From the NCBI RefSeq assembly GCF_900113865.1, contig NZ_FOQY01000020.1, positions 1 to 64,000 on the forward strand: a stretch of 64,000 nucleotides of DNA. Direction: 5' to 3'. The position numbers and the translations under genes are program-made. Source of the stretch: Streptosporangium canum (GTDB taxonomy: Bacteria; Actinomycetota; Actinomycetes; Streptosporangiales; Streptosporangiaceae). Positions within the stretch are counted from its first letter, which is position 1, and each line of letters starts with the position of its first letter. This document shows positions 17,409-25,900 of the stretch, piece after piece. The notes under the pieces are model-generated. The model was not told where the DNA came from and did not search any database. It was given only the letters and a program-made list of their open reading frames with translations.

Positions 17409-18569
17409 TCAGCGGCCGTGGCCGGAGGAGGGCTCCCGGTGGGACACCGCCGGCGTGACGGGGCGGCCGAGGAAGCGGAAGACGTCCTCGGCCTCCGCCT
17501 GGACGGGGAGCCGCTCCGCCTCGAACGGGGAGACCGTGAGCGTGGGGCCGTTCAGGCTCCAGGTGCCCCGGATCACGCCGTCGACCAGCACCGTGGGACG
17601 CAGGACGCCTCCGCCGGGGTGCACCGCGCGGGCGTGGGCGTCGGCCAGGACGCCGGAGCGGGTGCGCCAGCCCAGGAGATACTCGTCGAAGGCGGGCAGG
17701 AGCCGTACGGCGTGCGGCGCCGGCGCGGTTCCGGACGCGGTCTCAATCCCGGCTCCGGTTCCGGACGCGGTTCCGGACACGGTCTCAATCCCGGTCCCGG
17801 AATCGGTCCCCCGCAGGCGCCAGCATCCCCCGGGCAGCTCGTCGAGCGAGCCGGCGATCAGCCGCCAGCCGGTCCGGGCGTCCCTGAGCGGAAGACCGGA
17901 CCAGGCGGCCAGGTCGGCCGGGGTGGCGGGGGCATGGGCGCGCAGATAGCGGCGGGCGAGTTCGGCCAGGGAGCGATCCCGGTCGAGAGAGGAGACCACC
18001 GGGGCGCCGAGCCAGTCGGCCGCGTGCACGTAGGTCGGCTTACCCGCGCCGGGCGCCCCGTCCCGCACGCCGGGGCCGAGGACGACGAGGCCGTGGGCCG
18101 CGCCCAGGGCGGCCAGGTGGACGATCGCCTGGCCGGTGGCGGGGAGGCCGCGCGCGGACAGCCGTTCCCCCAGCTCGGCCTTCGTCAGCGGCCCCTGCCC
18201 TTCGAGGGCCCGCACGACCGCCGGGAGCAACGTCTCCGGCGACCCGGCCACCCCCTCCTGGCCGATCCGGCGGATCGCGCCGCGCGCCAGCGCCGGGCCG
18301 GACAGGGAGGTCAGCCAGCCCAGGTCCTCGGGCAGCATGTAGTGCAGGGTGCCGCGCGGCCCCCAGGCGCGGACGATCGAACGCTCCCGGACGGCGGTCT
18401 CGACGTCCTCCCGGGTCAGGCTGGTCGAGCGGACGCGGAAGGCCAGGGCCGCGGCGGTGACGTCCTGGGCCTGTACGGCCAGCAGCCGCCCGACGAGGCC
18501 GGGCACTCCCAGGAGAGCGGGCCGGTGCAGCGACTGCGCCGCGAGCCGTTCTCCGCGGAGGTCGCTCAC
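17409..18569 (-). CDS. AlkZ-like winged-helix DNA glycosylase (HTH_42)
   Basis: A 386-residue member of the winged-helix DNA-binding family that includes the interstrand-crosslink glycosylases AlkZ and YcaQ/AlkX. The expected N-terminal catalytic region is present as LLAVQAQDVTAAALAFRVR; the Q-A-Q triplet corresponds to the QxQ motif of AlkZ, whereas AlkX uses QxD. ARAWGPRGTLHYM and the C-terminal VHPGGGVLRPTVLVDG-RGTW (beta barrel) also fit. GTG 18569 is chosen for the GGGAGG just upstream. A low-complexity insert near residues 263-291 (SGTGIE/ASGT repeats) is unusual. Likely role: removal of bulky alkylated purines, possibly self-protection against a genotoxic metabolite. Confidence 0.75.
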   Translation of the reverse strand: MSDLRGERLAAQSLHRPALLGVPGLVGRLLAVQAQDVTAAALAFRVRSTSLTREDVETAVRERSIVRAWGPRGTLHYMLPEDLGWLTSLSGPALARGAIRRIGQEGVAGSPETLLPAVVRALEGQGPLTKAELGERLSARGLPATGQAIVHLAALGAAHGLVVLGPGVRDGAPGAGKPTYVHAADWLGAPVVSSLDRDRSLAELARRYLRAHAPATPADLAAWSGLPLRDARTGWRLIAGSLDELPGGCWRLRGTDSGTGIETVSGTASGTGAGIETASGTAPAPHAVRLLPAFDEYLLGWRTRSGVLADAHARAVHPGGGVLRPTVLVDGVIRGTWSLNGPTLTVSPFEAERLPVQAEAEDVFRFLGRPVTPAVSHREPSSGHGR

Positions 18570-18817
18570 GCCGCCTCCCGCGCGGGCCGTCCGGCGGAGT
18601 GCGTGCCGCCGGGACCGGGCGGCGGGGCCGGATCCGGGCCGGGAGCGCCCTCCGGCCTGGGGATCCTCACCCGTCACCCACCCCGCATGCCGAAACGAAA
18701 CCGCTCACTCCCCCGCCCACCGGGTTACCCTAGCGTGCCGGCGCCGACCGTCGCAGTGTCACCGTCCACGCGGCGTACGGGCCGGGATTGTCGTGCGAAA
18801 GCCTTACGGTAGGGCGC

Positions 18818-20035
18818 GTGCCAGAGACGAACCACGAGATCACCCTCGACTCGGCCCTCACCGAGGAGGCCGTGCTCGCGACCTACCGCCGGATGTTCGC
18901 CGCGCTCGCGCGCGACAGCGGCGCGGTGGTCGACGAGCCCGCGCTGGTCGACATCGCCGAAACGCTGTTCGCGGCGTTCGCCGAGGCCGGTGAGGAGTGG
19001 CTGACCCACGAGCAGATGCGCCACGTCTGCCGGGCCTATCCGCTCGACCGGTTCGAGAACCGGCTGCGGGTGCTCAAGGGCCTCGGCGCGATCCGCGAGG
19101 TGTTCCCCAAGCCCAACCAGCTCCGTTACCGCGCGTCGTTCACCAGCGTGGTGGGGCTGATGTTCATCCGGCGGATGATGGACGACGGCGGCCAGTCGGA
19201 GATGCACCGGCTGCTCGCGCTCGAGGACCTCAACGTCGCCGACCCCCGCACGACCATGGAGGAGGCCCGCCTCAGCGCCCAGAACCTGTCGCGGGCGTTC
19301 CGGCTCTGGGCGCTGGAGCTGATCACGCTGACCGGCGGCACCATCGAGGAGCTGCGCGAGCAGGCCCCCAAGCTCTGGGGCACCGAGGAGATCGCCCGCA
19401 GGGCGCAGAGCCTGCACGGCACGATCCTCACCCGCTGGCCGGATCTCGACCGCACCTGCACCGAGCTGCGCGCCGCCATCTACTCCTACAGCGACGCCTC
19501 CCGCCGCGCCGCCGGGCGCCTGGCCGACTCCGCCGGCACCACCAGGAACCTGACCCTGCTGCCCGCGGAGACCTGGCGCACCTTCGCGCAGACCGCCAGC
19601 AAGGAGCGTCTCGCCGCCGTGCTCGACGGGTTCGTCTTCGACGCCCCCGCCCCCTGGCACGACCCCGCGGCGATCGTCCGCGCGGTGGACGAGAGTCCCC
19701 GGCCGGCGCCCGCCCAGCCCACTCCCCCGCGCTCGGCCCTGCCCGATCCCGGCCCCGCCGACTCCCACGACCCCGGCACCGGAGGTCTCGACCACCTGAC
19801 CTCCGTCGCCGAGGCCGCGCTCGCCGGACGCTCCTCCGCCCGGCTGGAGGAGCTGCTCACCGCCGACGGCGAGTGGGTCTCCGCCCGCCGCCTGCTGGCC
19901 GATCTCGTCTCGGCCGACCTGCGCCCGGAGTCCCCCTACCGCCTGCGCTGGTCCGACTCCCTCACCGCCACCCCCGACACCGAGCCCGCCTGGCTGTCCC
20001 ACGGCTACCTGGAGAGGACGGGCCATGACGCCTGA
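18818..20035 (+). CDS. SMC-operon subunit A, helical winged-helix protein (possible kleisin-like)
   Basis: A 405-residue protein, first gene of a three-gene operon ending in an SMC-like ATPase. Residues ~60-105 look like a winged helix (LTHEQMRHVCRAYPLDRFENRLRVLKGLGAI, given in part). A long helical region follows (~115-290), then a Pro-rich linker (~292-325) and a C-terminal winged-helix-like segment (~330-400). This helix-linker-wHTH layout is what MukF/MksF/JetA kleisins show; I did not recognise a named domain, so the assignment is structural inference. GTG 18818 is chosen over the farther upstream codon because of the ggtaggg site. Its end overlaps subunit B by 11 nt. Confidence 0.65.
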   Translation: MPETNHEITLDSALTEEAVLATYRRMFAALARDSGAVVDEPALVDIAETLFAAFAEAGEEWLTHEQMRHVCRAYPLDRFENRLRVLKGLGAIREVFPKPNQLRYRASFTSVVGLMFIRRMMDDGGQSEMHRLLALEDLNVADPRTTMEEARLSAQNLSRAFRLWALELITLTGGTIEELREQAPKLWGTEEIARRAQSLHGTILTRWPDLDRTCTELRAAIYSYSDASRRAAGRLADSAGTTRNLTLLPAETWRTFAQTASKERLAAVLDGFVFDAPAPWHDPAAIVRAVDESPRPAPAQPTPPRSALPDPGPADSHDPGTGGLDHLTSVAEAALAGRSSARLEELLTADGEWVSARRLLADLVSADLRPESPYRLRWSDSLTATPDTEPAWLSHGYLERTGHDA

Positions 20036-21221
20036 GCAGGCACACGCGCGGGCCAGGGCGACCGGCCCGCTCCCGCTCGGCCCCGGTGAGCCCGCCCCCC
20101 GGGGCATGGTCCGGCTGGCGCACGGCGACGGGACGGGCCTGGCGCTGCCGGTCTGGCCGGACGGGGCGACCCCGTCGCTCCTGGAGGAATACCAGGTCGC
20201 ACCGGTGAACGTGGAACGATCCGGGGAGACCCGGCGGGTGCTGGCCGCGGCGCTGAAGTGCTGCTGGAGCGATCTGGGCGCCGACCCGTGGCCGGGCGTC
20301 CCCGCGCCGGTGGAGGACGTGCTGTCGGCCTACCGGGCCCTGATCGGCCGCGGCGACGACCTCATGCGCAACTGGGCGGTCGGCGCGCTGCGCCGCCTGC
20401 ACGACTCGGCCTGGCTGACGGTGGAGGACGGTGTCGTACGGCTCGGCCCCCGCTGCGCCTGCTGGCCTCCTGAGTCCCACGCCCAGCTCAGGGAGTTGAT
20501 GCGCCGGCTGCCCACCGGCGACGAGGGGTTCACCGGGCTGGAGGTGCTCCCGGCGGCCGGGAGTCCCCCCGCCGAGACGGCCGCGAGCGTCGCGGTTCCC
20601 GAGGGCGTGGACGAGGATCTGCTCGGCCCGTTCGACGAGCGGCGCCGGGCCGAGATCGTGGCGGCGTTCATGGCGGTGGAGCACGCCGCCGAGCCGGTCC
20701 ACGAGGCACGCCTGCCCGCGCTGCGCGACCCGGTGCTCCGCCGTGCTCTCACGGAGATGCTGCAACGGCGCGGTCGCGTCCTGATCCAGGACCGCGAGGC
20801 GTGGACCTCCGGCTACGCCCCCGAGGTGACCGCCGTGACGGGCACGACGGTGGGCGAGGCCGAGCGGGCGGTGCTGGTGCTCGTGCTGATCCATTCGGTG
20901 GCGATCCCCCGGGCCGACGGCCTGCTGCCCGCCGACAGCTGGCTGTCGCCGTTCCCCGCCCAGCTCGAGGAGCTGCGGCGGCACACCAGGCTCCCCATCG
21001 GGGAGTTGGAGGCCGCGCTCCGGACCCTGCGCCACGCGGGTCTGGTGAGCCAGGTCAAGGCGGGAGAGGAGGCCGGGGGATACACCCCGGGCCCGCAGTT
21101 CCATCGACTGACCCCGCAGGCCAGACGGGGCCTGCAGGAAGAGCTGATCCTCGCCGCGGGGCCGCACACCCCGCTGGCGGCGGCAGTGAGGGCGAATCGT
21201 CGGTCAACGACCCCCTCCTGA
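20025..21221 (+). CDS. SMC-operon subunit B, winged-helix protein (possible MukE-like)
   Basis: A 398-residue protein whose ATG lies inside the end of subunit A (ATGACGCCTGA overlap). Two winged-helix-like segments can be seen: ~95-145 (DDLMRNWAVGALRRLHDSAW..VRLGPRC) and ~285-365 (ERAVLVLVLIHSVA..IGELEAALRTLRHAGLVS..HRLTP). Tandem winged helices are the hallmark of MukE/MksE/JetB subunits, though no direct family match was recognised. The stop codon falls inside a perfect 20-nt hairpin (21211-21230). The IscB element begins 86 nt later. Confidence 0.65.
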   Translation: MTPEQAHARARATGPLPLGPGEPAPRGMVRLAHGDGTGLALPVWPDGATPSLLEEYQVAPVNVERSGETRRVLAAALKCCWSDLGADPWPGVPAPVEDVLSAYRALIGRGDDLMRNWAVGALRRLHDSAWLTVEDGVVRLGPRCACWPPESHAQLRELMRRLPTGDEGFTGLEVLPAAGSPPAETAASVAVPEGVDEDLLGPFDERRRAEIVAAFMAVEHAAEPVHEARLPALRDPVLRRALTEMLQRRGRVLIQDREAWTSGYAPEVTAVTGTTVGEAERAVLVLVLIHSVAIPRADGLLPADSWLSPFPAQLEELRRHTRLPIGELEAALRTLRHAGLVSQVKAGEEAGGYTPGPQFHRLTPQARRGLQEELILAAGPHTPLAAAVRANRRSTTPS

Positions 21222-21230
21222 AGGAGGGGG
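21211..21230. terminator. Perfect hairpin overlapping the subunit B stop codon
   Basis: CCCCCTCCT-ga-AGGAGGGGG: 9-bp arms with a 2-nt loop. An 8-bp outer pair, GGTCAACG (21202-21209) and CGTTGACC (21263-21270), encloses it. It resembles the hairpin at the right end of the IscB element (22862-22879), so it may be a relic of an earlier insertion or a native intercistronic stem. Confidence 0.65.
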
Positions 21231-21290
21231 CTTGAGGTGCGGTGATGCGCCTTGAAGCCCCGCGTTGACCAGCCCGAGTCGATCACTTTG

Positions 21291-21307
21291 AAGGAGGTGC
21301 ATTCGAT
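21291..21307 (+). promoter_or_regulatory. Stranded Shine-Dalgarno of the SMC-like gene
   Basis: AAGGAGGT (21291-21298) followed by gc and ATTCGAT (21301-21307). ATTCGAT occurs again at 22897-22903, where it supplies the first bases of the SMC-like start codon. Joining 21307 to 22904 gives an ideal ribosome site 7 nt before that ATG, so this SD belonged to the ATPase gene before the element inserted. Confidence 0.8.
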
Positions 21308-21310
21308 TGA

Positions 21311-21325
21311 CTACGTTTCACGTAG
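21311..21325 (+). repeat. Left-end subterminal hairpin of the IscB element
   Basis: CTACGT-ttc-ACGTAG, 6-bp arms with a 3-nt loop, 3 nt inside the left boundary. Small imperfect or perfect hairpins at this position are what TnpA of the IS200/IS605 group binds. Position supports the boundary at 21307/21308. Confidence 0.6.
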
Positions 21326-21546
21326 GCCAGCAGACCCACCAGCGGGTGCTTCCTCAGCCCGCTGCTCTGGAATCCACGTCAGCAGACACGCCCGAGGGTG
21401 GGCACGAAACGGGACGTGGAGGCCGTAAGGCATCCGGCGTGGAACACGGGCGAGGGGAGATCGGAACAGACGGCACCCGTCCGCTCCGGCGTCACCCCGA
21501 CCCGGCGCAAGCCGGGCAGGGAGCGGCCCGTGAGGGCCATCCGGCC
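21326..21546 (+). ncRNA. Candidate omega RNA of the IscB
   Basis: The ~220 nt between the left-end hairpin and the IscB start are open in the IscB frame but encode a low-complexity Gly/Arg-rich stretch with no counterpart in IscB proteins. They do contain a nested stem: CCGCTCC (21481-21487) with GGAGCGG (21520-21526), enclosing CCCGGC-GCAA-GCCGGG (21501-21516). IscB guide RNAs lie directly upstream of iscB, with the guide taken from DNA flanking the left end. On that model the guide here would be the 3' end of subunit B and its spacer. Transcript ends are unknown. Confidence 0.5.
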
Positions 21547-22905
21547 GTGTTCGTCCTGGACAGACGCAGCCATCCGCTTGACCCGTGTCATCCCGCTCGT
21601 GCCCGCCGCCTGCTGGCGTCCGGCCGGGCGGTGGTGGTCCGGCACACCCCGTTCGTCATCCGGCTCAAAGACCGCGCCGCCGAACAGTCCACCGTTCAGG
21701 GCGTCGCGGTCGGCGTGAACCCCGGATCGAAGCACACCGGGATCGCGGTGTTCACCGAAACGGGCGCCGGCCGTATGGGACGATTCGCCCTTCAGCTCGA
21801 CCATCGCGGATCGGCCATCCGCGGCAGGCTCACCGCGCGGGCCGCGTTGCGCCGGGGACGCCGTTCCCGGAACCTGCGCTACCGCGCGCCCCGTTTCGCC
21901 AACCGGGCCAAGCCGCAGGGGTGGCTTGCGCCGTCCCTGCGCCACCGGGTGGACACCACCATGTCGTGGGTGGTGCGGCTCACCCGCTGGGCACCCGTGC
22001 GCGCCGTCCACGTGGAGCGGGTCTCCTTCGACACCCATGCCCTGTCGGCCGGACGACCGCTGGAAGGCGTCGAATACCAGCAGGGCACCCTCGCCGGCTA
22101 CGAGGTGCGCGAATACCTGCTGGCCAAATGGGGCCGCAGGTGTGCCTACTGCGGCATCCAGAACGTCCCACTGAACATCGACCACATCCGCCCGCGCAGC
22201 CGAGGCGGCTCCGACCGGATCGGCAATCTCACCCTGGCTTGCATCCCGTGCAACCAGGCCAAGGGCGCCACCCCGGTCGAGGAGTTCCTGACCGGCAGGC
22301 CGAGGGGCCTGGCCCGAGTGCTCGCCAGGGCGAAGGCACCGTTACGGGACGCCGCGGCGGTCAACGCCACCCGGCGGGCGCTGTGGCGGGCGCTGGCCGC
22401 CACCGGGCTGCGGGTGCACCCCTCAAGCGGTGGCCGCACGAAGTGGAACCGATCGCGGACCGGCGCGGCCAAGTCGCACACCTTGGACGCTTTGCACGTC
22501 GGCCACCTGCAGGCGGTGACCGGCTGGCCCGGGACGGTCCTCGTGGTCAAGGCCACCGGACGTGGCGGCTACGCCCGCACCCGCACCGACCGCTACGGGT
22601 TGCCTCGACTGCGACTGCCCCGCACCAAGTCCGTCCACGGCTACGCGACCGGAGACCTGGTCCGGGCGAGCGTCCCGTCGGGAAAGAACGCCGGGGTCCA
22701 CACCGGCCGGATCGCGGTCCGGACAAGCGGCAGCTTCAACGTCCGCACCCGGCACGCCCTCGTGCAGGGCATCCACCACCGCCATGTCCGTCTGCTCCAG
22801 CGAGCCGACGGCTACGGCTACACCACCCACCCGGAAACGCGACACCGTTCCGCGTTTCCTTCCCCGCCTGAAGGCGGGGGTCTCCACGCTGGAGATATTC
22901 GATGA
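21547..22905 (+). CDS. iscB: IscB family RNA-guided nuclease, RuvC-I aspartate replaced by asparagine
   Basis: A 452-residue IscB. The N-terminal PLMP-like segment reads VFVLDRRSHPLDPCHPARAR. RuvC-I reads GVNPGSKHTGIAVF, so the catalytic Asp is Asn58 (codon AAC, 21718-21720). An Arg-rich bridge helix contains RRGRRSRNLRYR. RuvC-II Glu157 (HVERVSFDT) and RuvC-III His311/Asp314 (KSHTLDALHVG) are intact. The HNH domain (CAYC, IDHIRPRSRGGSD with Asp212-His213, NLTLACIPCN) is also intact. GTG 21547 is taken as start because it begins the conserved region. The frame runs through the right-end hairpin and stops in ATGA, overlapping the SMC-like start. Expected: guide-dependent DNA nicking by HNH, with a weakened or dead RuvC. 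Confidence 0.85.
   Translation: MFVLDRRSHPLDPCHPARARRLLASGRAVVVRHTPFVIRLKDRAAEQSTVQGVAVGVNPGSKHTGIAVFTETGAGRMGRFALQLDHRGSAIRGRLTARAALRRGRRSRNLRYRAPRFANRAKPQGWLAPSLRHRVDTTMSWVVRLTRWAPVRAVHVERVSFDTHALSAGRPLEGVEYQQGTLAGYEVREYLLAKWGRRCAYCGIQNVPLNIDHIRPRSRGGSDRIGNLTLACIPCNQAKGATPVEEFLTGRPRGLARVLARAKAPLRDAAAVNATRRALWRALAATGLRVHPSSGGRTKWNRSRTGAAKSHTLDALHVGHLQAVTGWPGTVLVVKATGRGGYARTRTDRYGLPRLRLPRTKSVHGYATGDLVRASVPSGKNAGVHTGRIAVRTSGSFNVRTRHALVQGIHHRHVRLLQRADGYGYTTHPETRHRSAFPSPPEGGGLHAGDIR
22862..22879 (+). repeat. Right-end subterminal hairpin of the IscB element
   Basis: CCCCGCCT-ga-AGGCGGGG, perfect 8-bp arms, 17 nt before the right-end ATTCGAT. It is also coding for the IscB tail (PSPPEGGG). Its loop and flanks match the hairpin at 21211-21230 apart from one base pair. 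Confidence 0.7.
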
Positions 22906-25900
22906 AGGGAAAGACGGGGTTGACCGAACAGCCGGGCCAAGCTGCGAAGAGCTTGCGAAAAAGCGGAGCAGGCGCGGCTCAGGACACCGAGACCACGACG
23001 CCGGGGCTCGGGAGCCAGGCCAGCCTGATGCCGGTGGAGACACGGGCCGCTCCGAGCGAGAACGTGGTCGGGGACCGCGTGCTGATCGCCGTGCAGGCGG
23101 TCAACATCTCCCGGCTGTCGACCCACCCGGTGCCGATCGTGCCGGGCACGCTGATCGTGGTCGCGGGCGCGGGGCCGAAGGACTCCAACGGCGCGGGCAA
23201 GTCCTCGTTCATCGCGATGATCACCGCGTTGCTCGGCGACGAGCAGTGGCGTTTCGCCTCCGGCGCCAAGTCGGTCTCGGAGCTGCTGTTCAACGCCGAG
23301 CTCGCCGCCGGTGGCGGCGGCAGGTCGTGGGCCAGCGCCGACCACGGCTACATCGTCGGCGTCTTCGCCGGGGCCCACTCCGTGGACGACGCGGTGACGG
23401 TGTGGCTCCGGGTCAACCAGGAGGCGCCGCACCTGGAGATCAGGTGGATCCAGGGGGTGCGCGTGGCGGCGGCCGCCTCGGAGGCGGAGCGGGTGGCGCG
23501 GGCCGACGAGGTGTGGGCGACGCTGCCCCGCTCGGCGGGACGCCGCGACGTGGTGGCGCGCGACCTGACCAGGTTCCTCTACGGCGACCGGGTCAGGTGC
23601 GTGTCGTTCCTGTCCACCTCGGTGCGGAGCAAGGTCGCCACGAACCTGCTCTCCCAGCCGCTCAACGAGATCTCCCCGGAGCGGGTCTTCGAGGCGATCG
23701 CCGCGCTGACCGGGCTGGACGCCGAGCTCGACCAGGAGCGGGAGGCCCGGCGCGACGAGCACGTCAAGCGGGTGCGGGCGGCGCGGGCCGTGGAGCTGCT
23801 CAAGGAGTTCGAGGACGAGTCGCGGACGCTGCTGGAGACCTTCGACCGGCGCGACCGGGCCCGGGTACGGCTGGCGGACGCGCTGCGCTGCTGGCGGGGG
23901 CGGCTGGCCCGCAGGCTCGCCGACGCGGCGCGGCGGGACGAGTCGCTCGCCGGTGACCTGGAGCGCTCGCGCGCGGCGGGCGAGCGCGCGGCTGAGGCGA
24001 TCGGCATGGTCAGGGCGGAGATCGCCACGCTCAAGGACGACACGATGGAGCGCGCCCTGGCCGAGGCCCGCAGGGAGCTGACCGCCCTGCAGTCCCGCGC
24101 GGCCAAGCTGGACGCCGACCGGGCCGTGGCGGAGAACGCGGTGGACGAGCTGCGCGGCTGGATCCCCGGGCTGGAGGAGCGGCGGCGGCTGGCCGACGGC
24201 CGCGACGTGGAGACCGCCGACGCCGAGCTGGCCCAGGCCAGACTGCGGCTCAACGAGGCGCTGAAGGCGCTGGGCGTGGCCGACCGGGAGGTCGAGGGGG
24301 CCGGGGCCGCCCTCGACGACGCCGAGGGCGGCCCGGCGGCGGCCCAGCTCAACGCGCTCACCGAGGCCGGCGTCGGGGCGACCGGCCTGCTCGACGCGAT
24401 CGACGTGGCCGAGCATGCCCGCGACGACGAGACCACGTCCGGCCCCGCGGGGCGGAAGGTGGCGGCCCTGGGGGCTCGCGGGTGGCCTCAGGAGCACGCG
24501 GTGATCGTGGACGCGGCCGATCTGGAGACCGCGGCGCGGGCTCTGCGGGCCCTGCCCGGGTCGGTGCTGGTCAGCGCGGCGGGGGTCACCGTCGTGGGCT
24601 CGTTCGAGGCGGTGGCCACCGGCCGGGAGGCTCGCATCAAGGCCGCCGAGCAGCGGCTGCATCGGGCACGGGACACGCAGGAGACGGCCGCCGGAGCCGT
24701 ACGGGTCGCCGAGGACGGGGTGGCCGAGGCGGGCCGGCGGCTGGAGGGCGCCCGGGCCGCCGTGCAGCTGGCCGACATCGAGCGGCGGCTGGCCGAGCGG
24801 CGGGCCACGCTCGCCGAGCTGGCCGGGGCGCTGGCCGAGGTCGGGCCGAAGGTGGGCGAGGCCGAGCGGCGGGCGAGCACGCTGGACTTCCGCGCCCGGA
24901 CCAGGAACATGGAGGTCGAGCGGCTGGAGGGCCGCCGGGCCCGGCACGAGGCCGACCGGGACCAGGCCAGGGACCAGGCGGCGAAGATCACCTCGGACCG
25001 TGACGCGCTGGGGATGGACGCGCTGGCCGGGGAGTGGGGCGGCACGGTCGACGGGGCCCGCGAGTGGCTGGAGGCGCTGAGCGAGCAGGAGCGCCCGCTG
25101 ACGGCCGAGGAGTGGTGGCGGGCCGCGGAGCGGCAGCTCGACGGGGCACTGCGCGACACCTTCCCGGGCGAGGACGAGGAGATGCCCGAGGAGCTGCGCT
25201 TCCTGGTCAGGCAGCGTGGCGAGCCCGGCGCCGGGCGCACGGCGCGCGAGCAGGCGACGTTCCCCGGCGTCTGCGCGGCCCTGTCGTCCTATCTGCGCGG
25301 CCAGGAGGAGTACGAACGGCACCAGCGCCGCCAGATCGAGTCCCAGATCGCCACCCGGCAGTGGGACCTGACCGCCTCGGCCAAGGGCGCCGAGGAGGCC
25401 GCCCAGTCCACCGCCGTGCACCGGGCCGCGCTGACCGCGGCGATCAAGGCGCGGCTGACCCGGGTCGCCGAGGAGTTCGAGAAGCTGGACACCTCCTACG
25501 GAGGCTACGGCGCGACGCTGGAGTTCCCGGTGCCGCCCGCGCCCGCCGACCCGGAGCAGCGCTGGGCGTGGCGGGTCACGCCCAAGTGGCGCCGGGGCGA
25601 GGGGCAGGGCTTCGTGCCGTACAACCGGCGGGCCAACACGGCGCTGATGGACGAGAAGGCGGTGAAGCTGGTCTGCGCGGCGGCGATCGCGTCCTCCGGC
25701 GGCGGCCACCTGTGCCTGGTCCTGGACGAGCTGGGCCGCAATCTCGGCAAGGAGCACCGCAGGGAGGCCGTGGCGCTGTTCCGCCGGATCGGCGAGACCT
25801 ACGGGATCACGGTGATCGGCGCGCTCCAGGACGACATGGAGCCCTACGCGGTCGACGCCTGCGGGCAGTACATCAAGCTGCGCCGTTCCTCCGACGCCAT

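Larger units (their letters stand above)
21308..22903 (+). mobile_element. IscB-only IS200/IS605-like element
   Basis: A 1,596-bp element bounded by a 7-bp ATTCGAT: one copy is just outside the left end (21301-21307) and one forms the right end (22897-22903). That is the IS200/IS605 mode, in which insertion occurs 3' of a short target and the right end carries a similar cleavage site. Subterminal hairpins lie at 21311-21325 (CTACGT-ttc-ACGTAG) and 22862-22879 (CCCCGCCT-ga-AGGCGGGG). It encodes an IscB but no TnpA, so it would need a transposase from elsewhere. It sits between subunit B and the SMC-like ATPase. Confidence 0.8.

Noticed and set aside
17254-17949. Plus-strand frame with GGAGGGG before an ATG, upstream of and overlapping the AlkZ-like gene
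   Set aside because: The product is Pro/Arg/Ser-rich low complexity and runs antisense into a good gene; at most the first ~50 codons could be a relic.
18725-20107. Minus-strand frame opposite SMC-operon subunit A
   Set aside because: Shadow of the real gene; amino-acid composition is Gly/Val/Gln skewed, with no domain.
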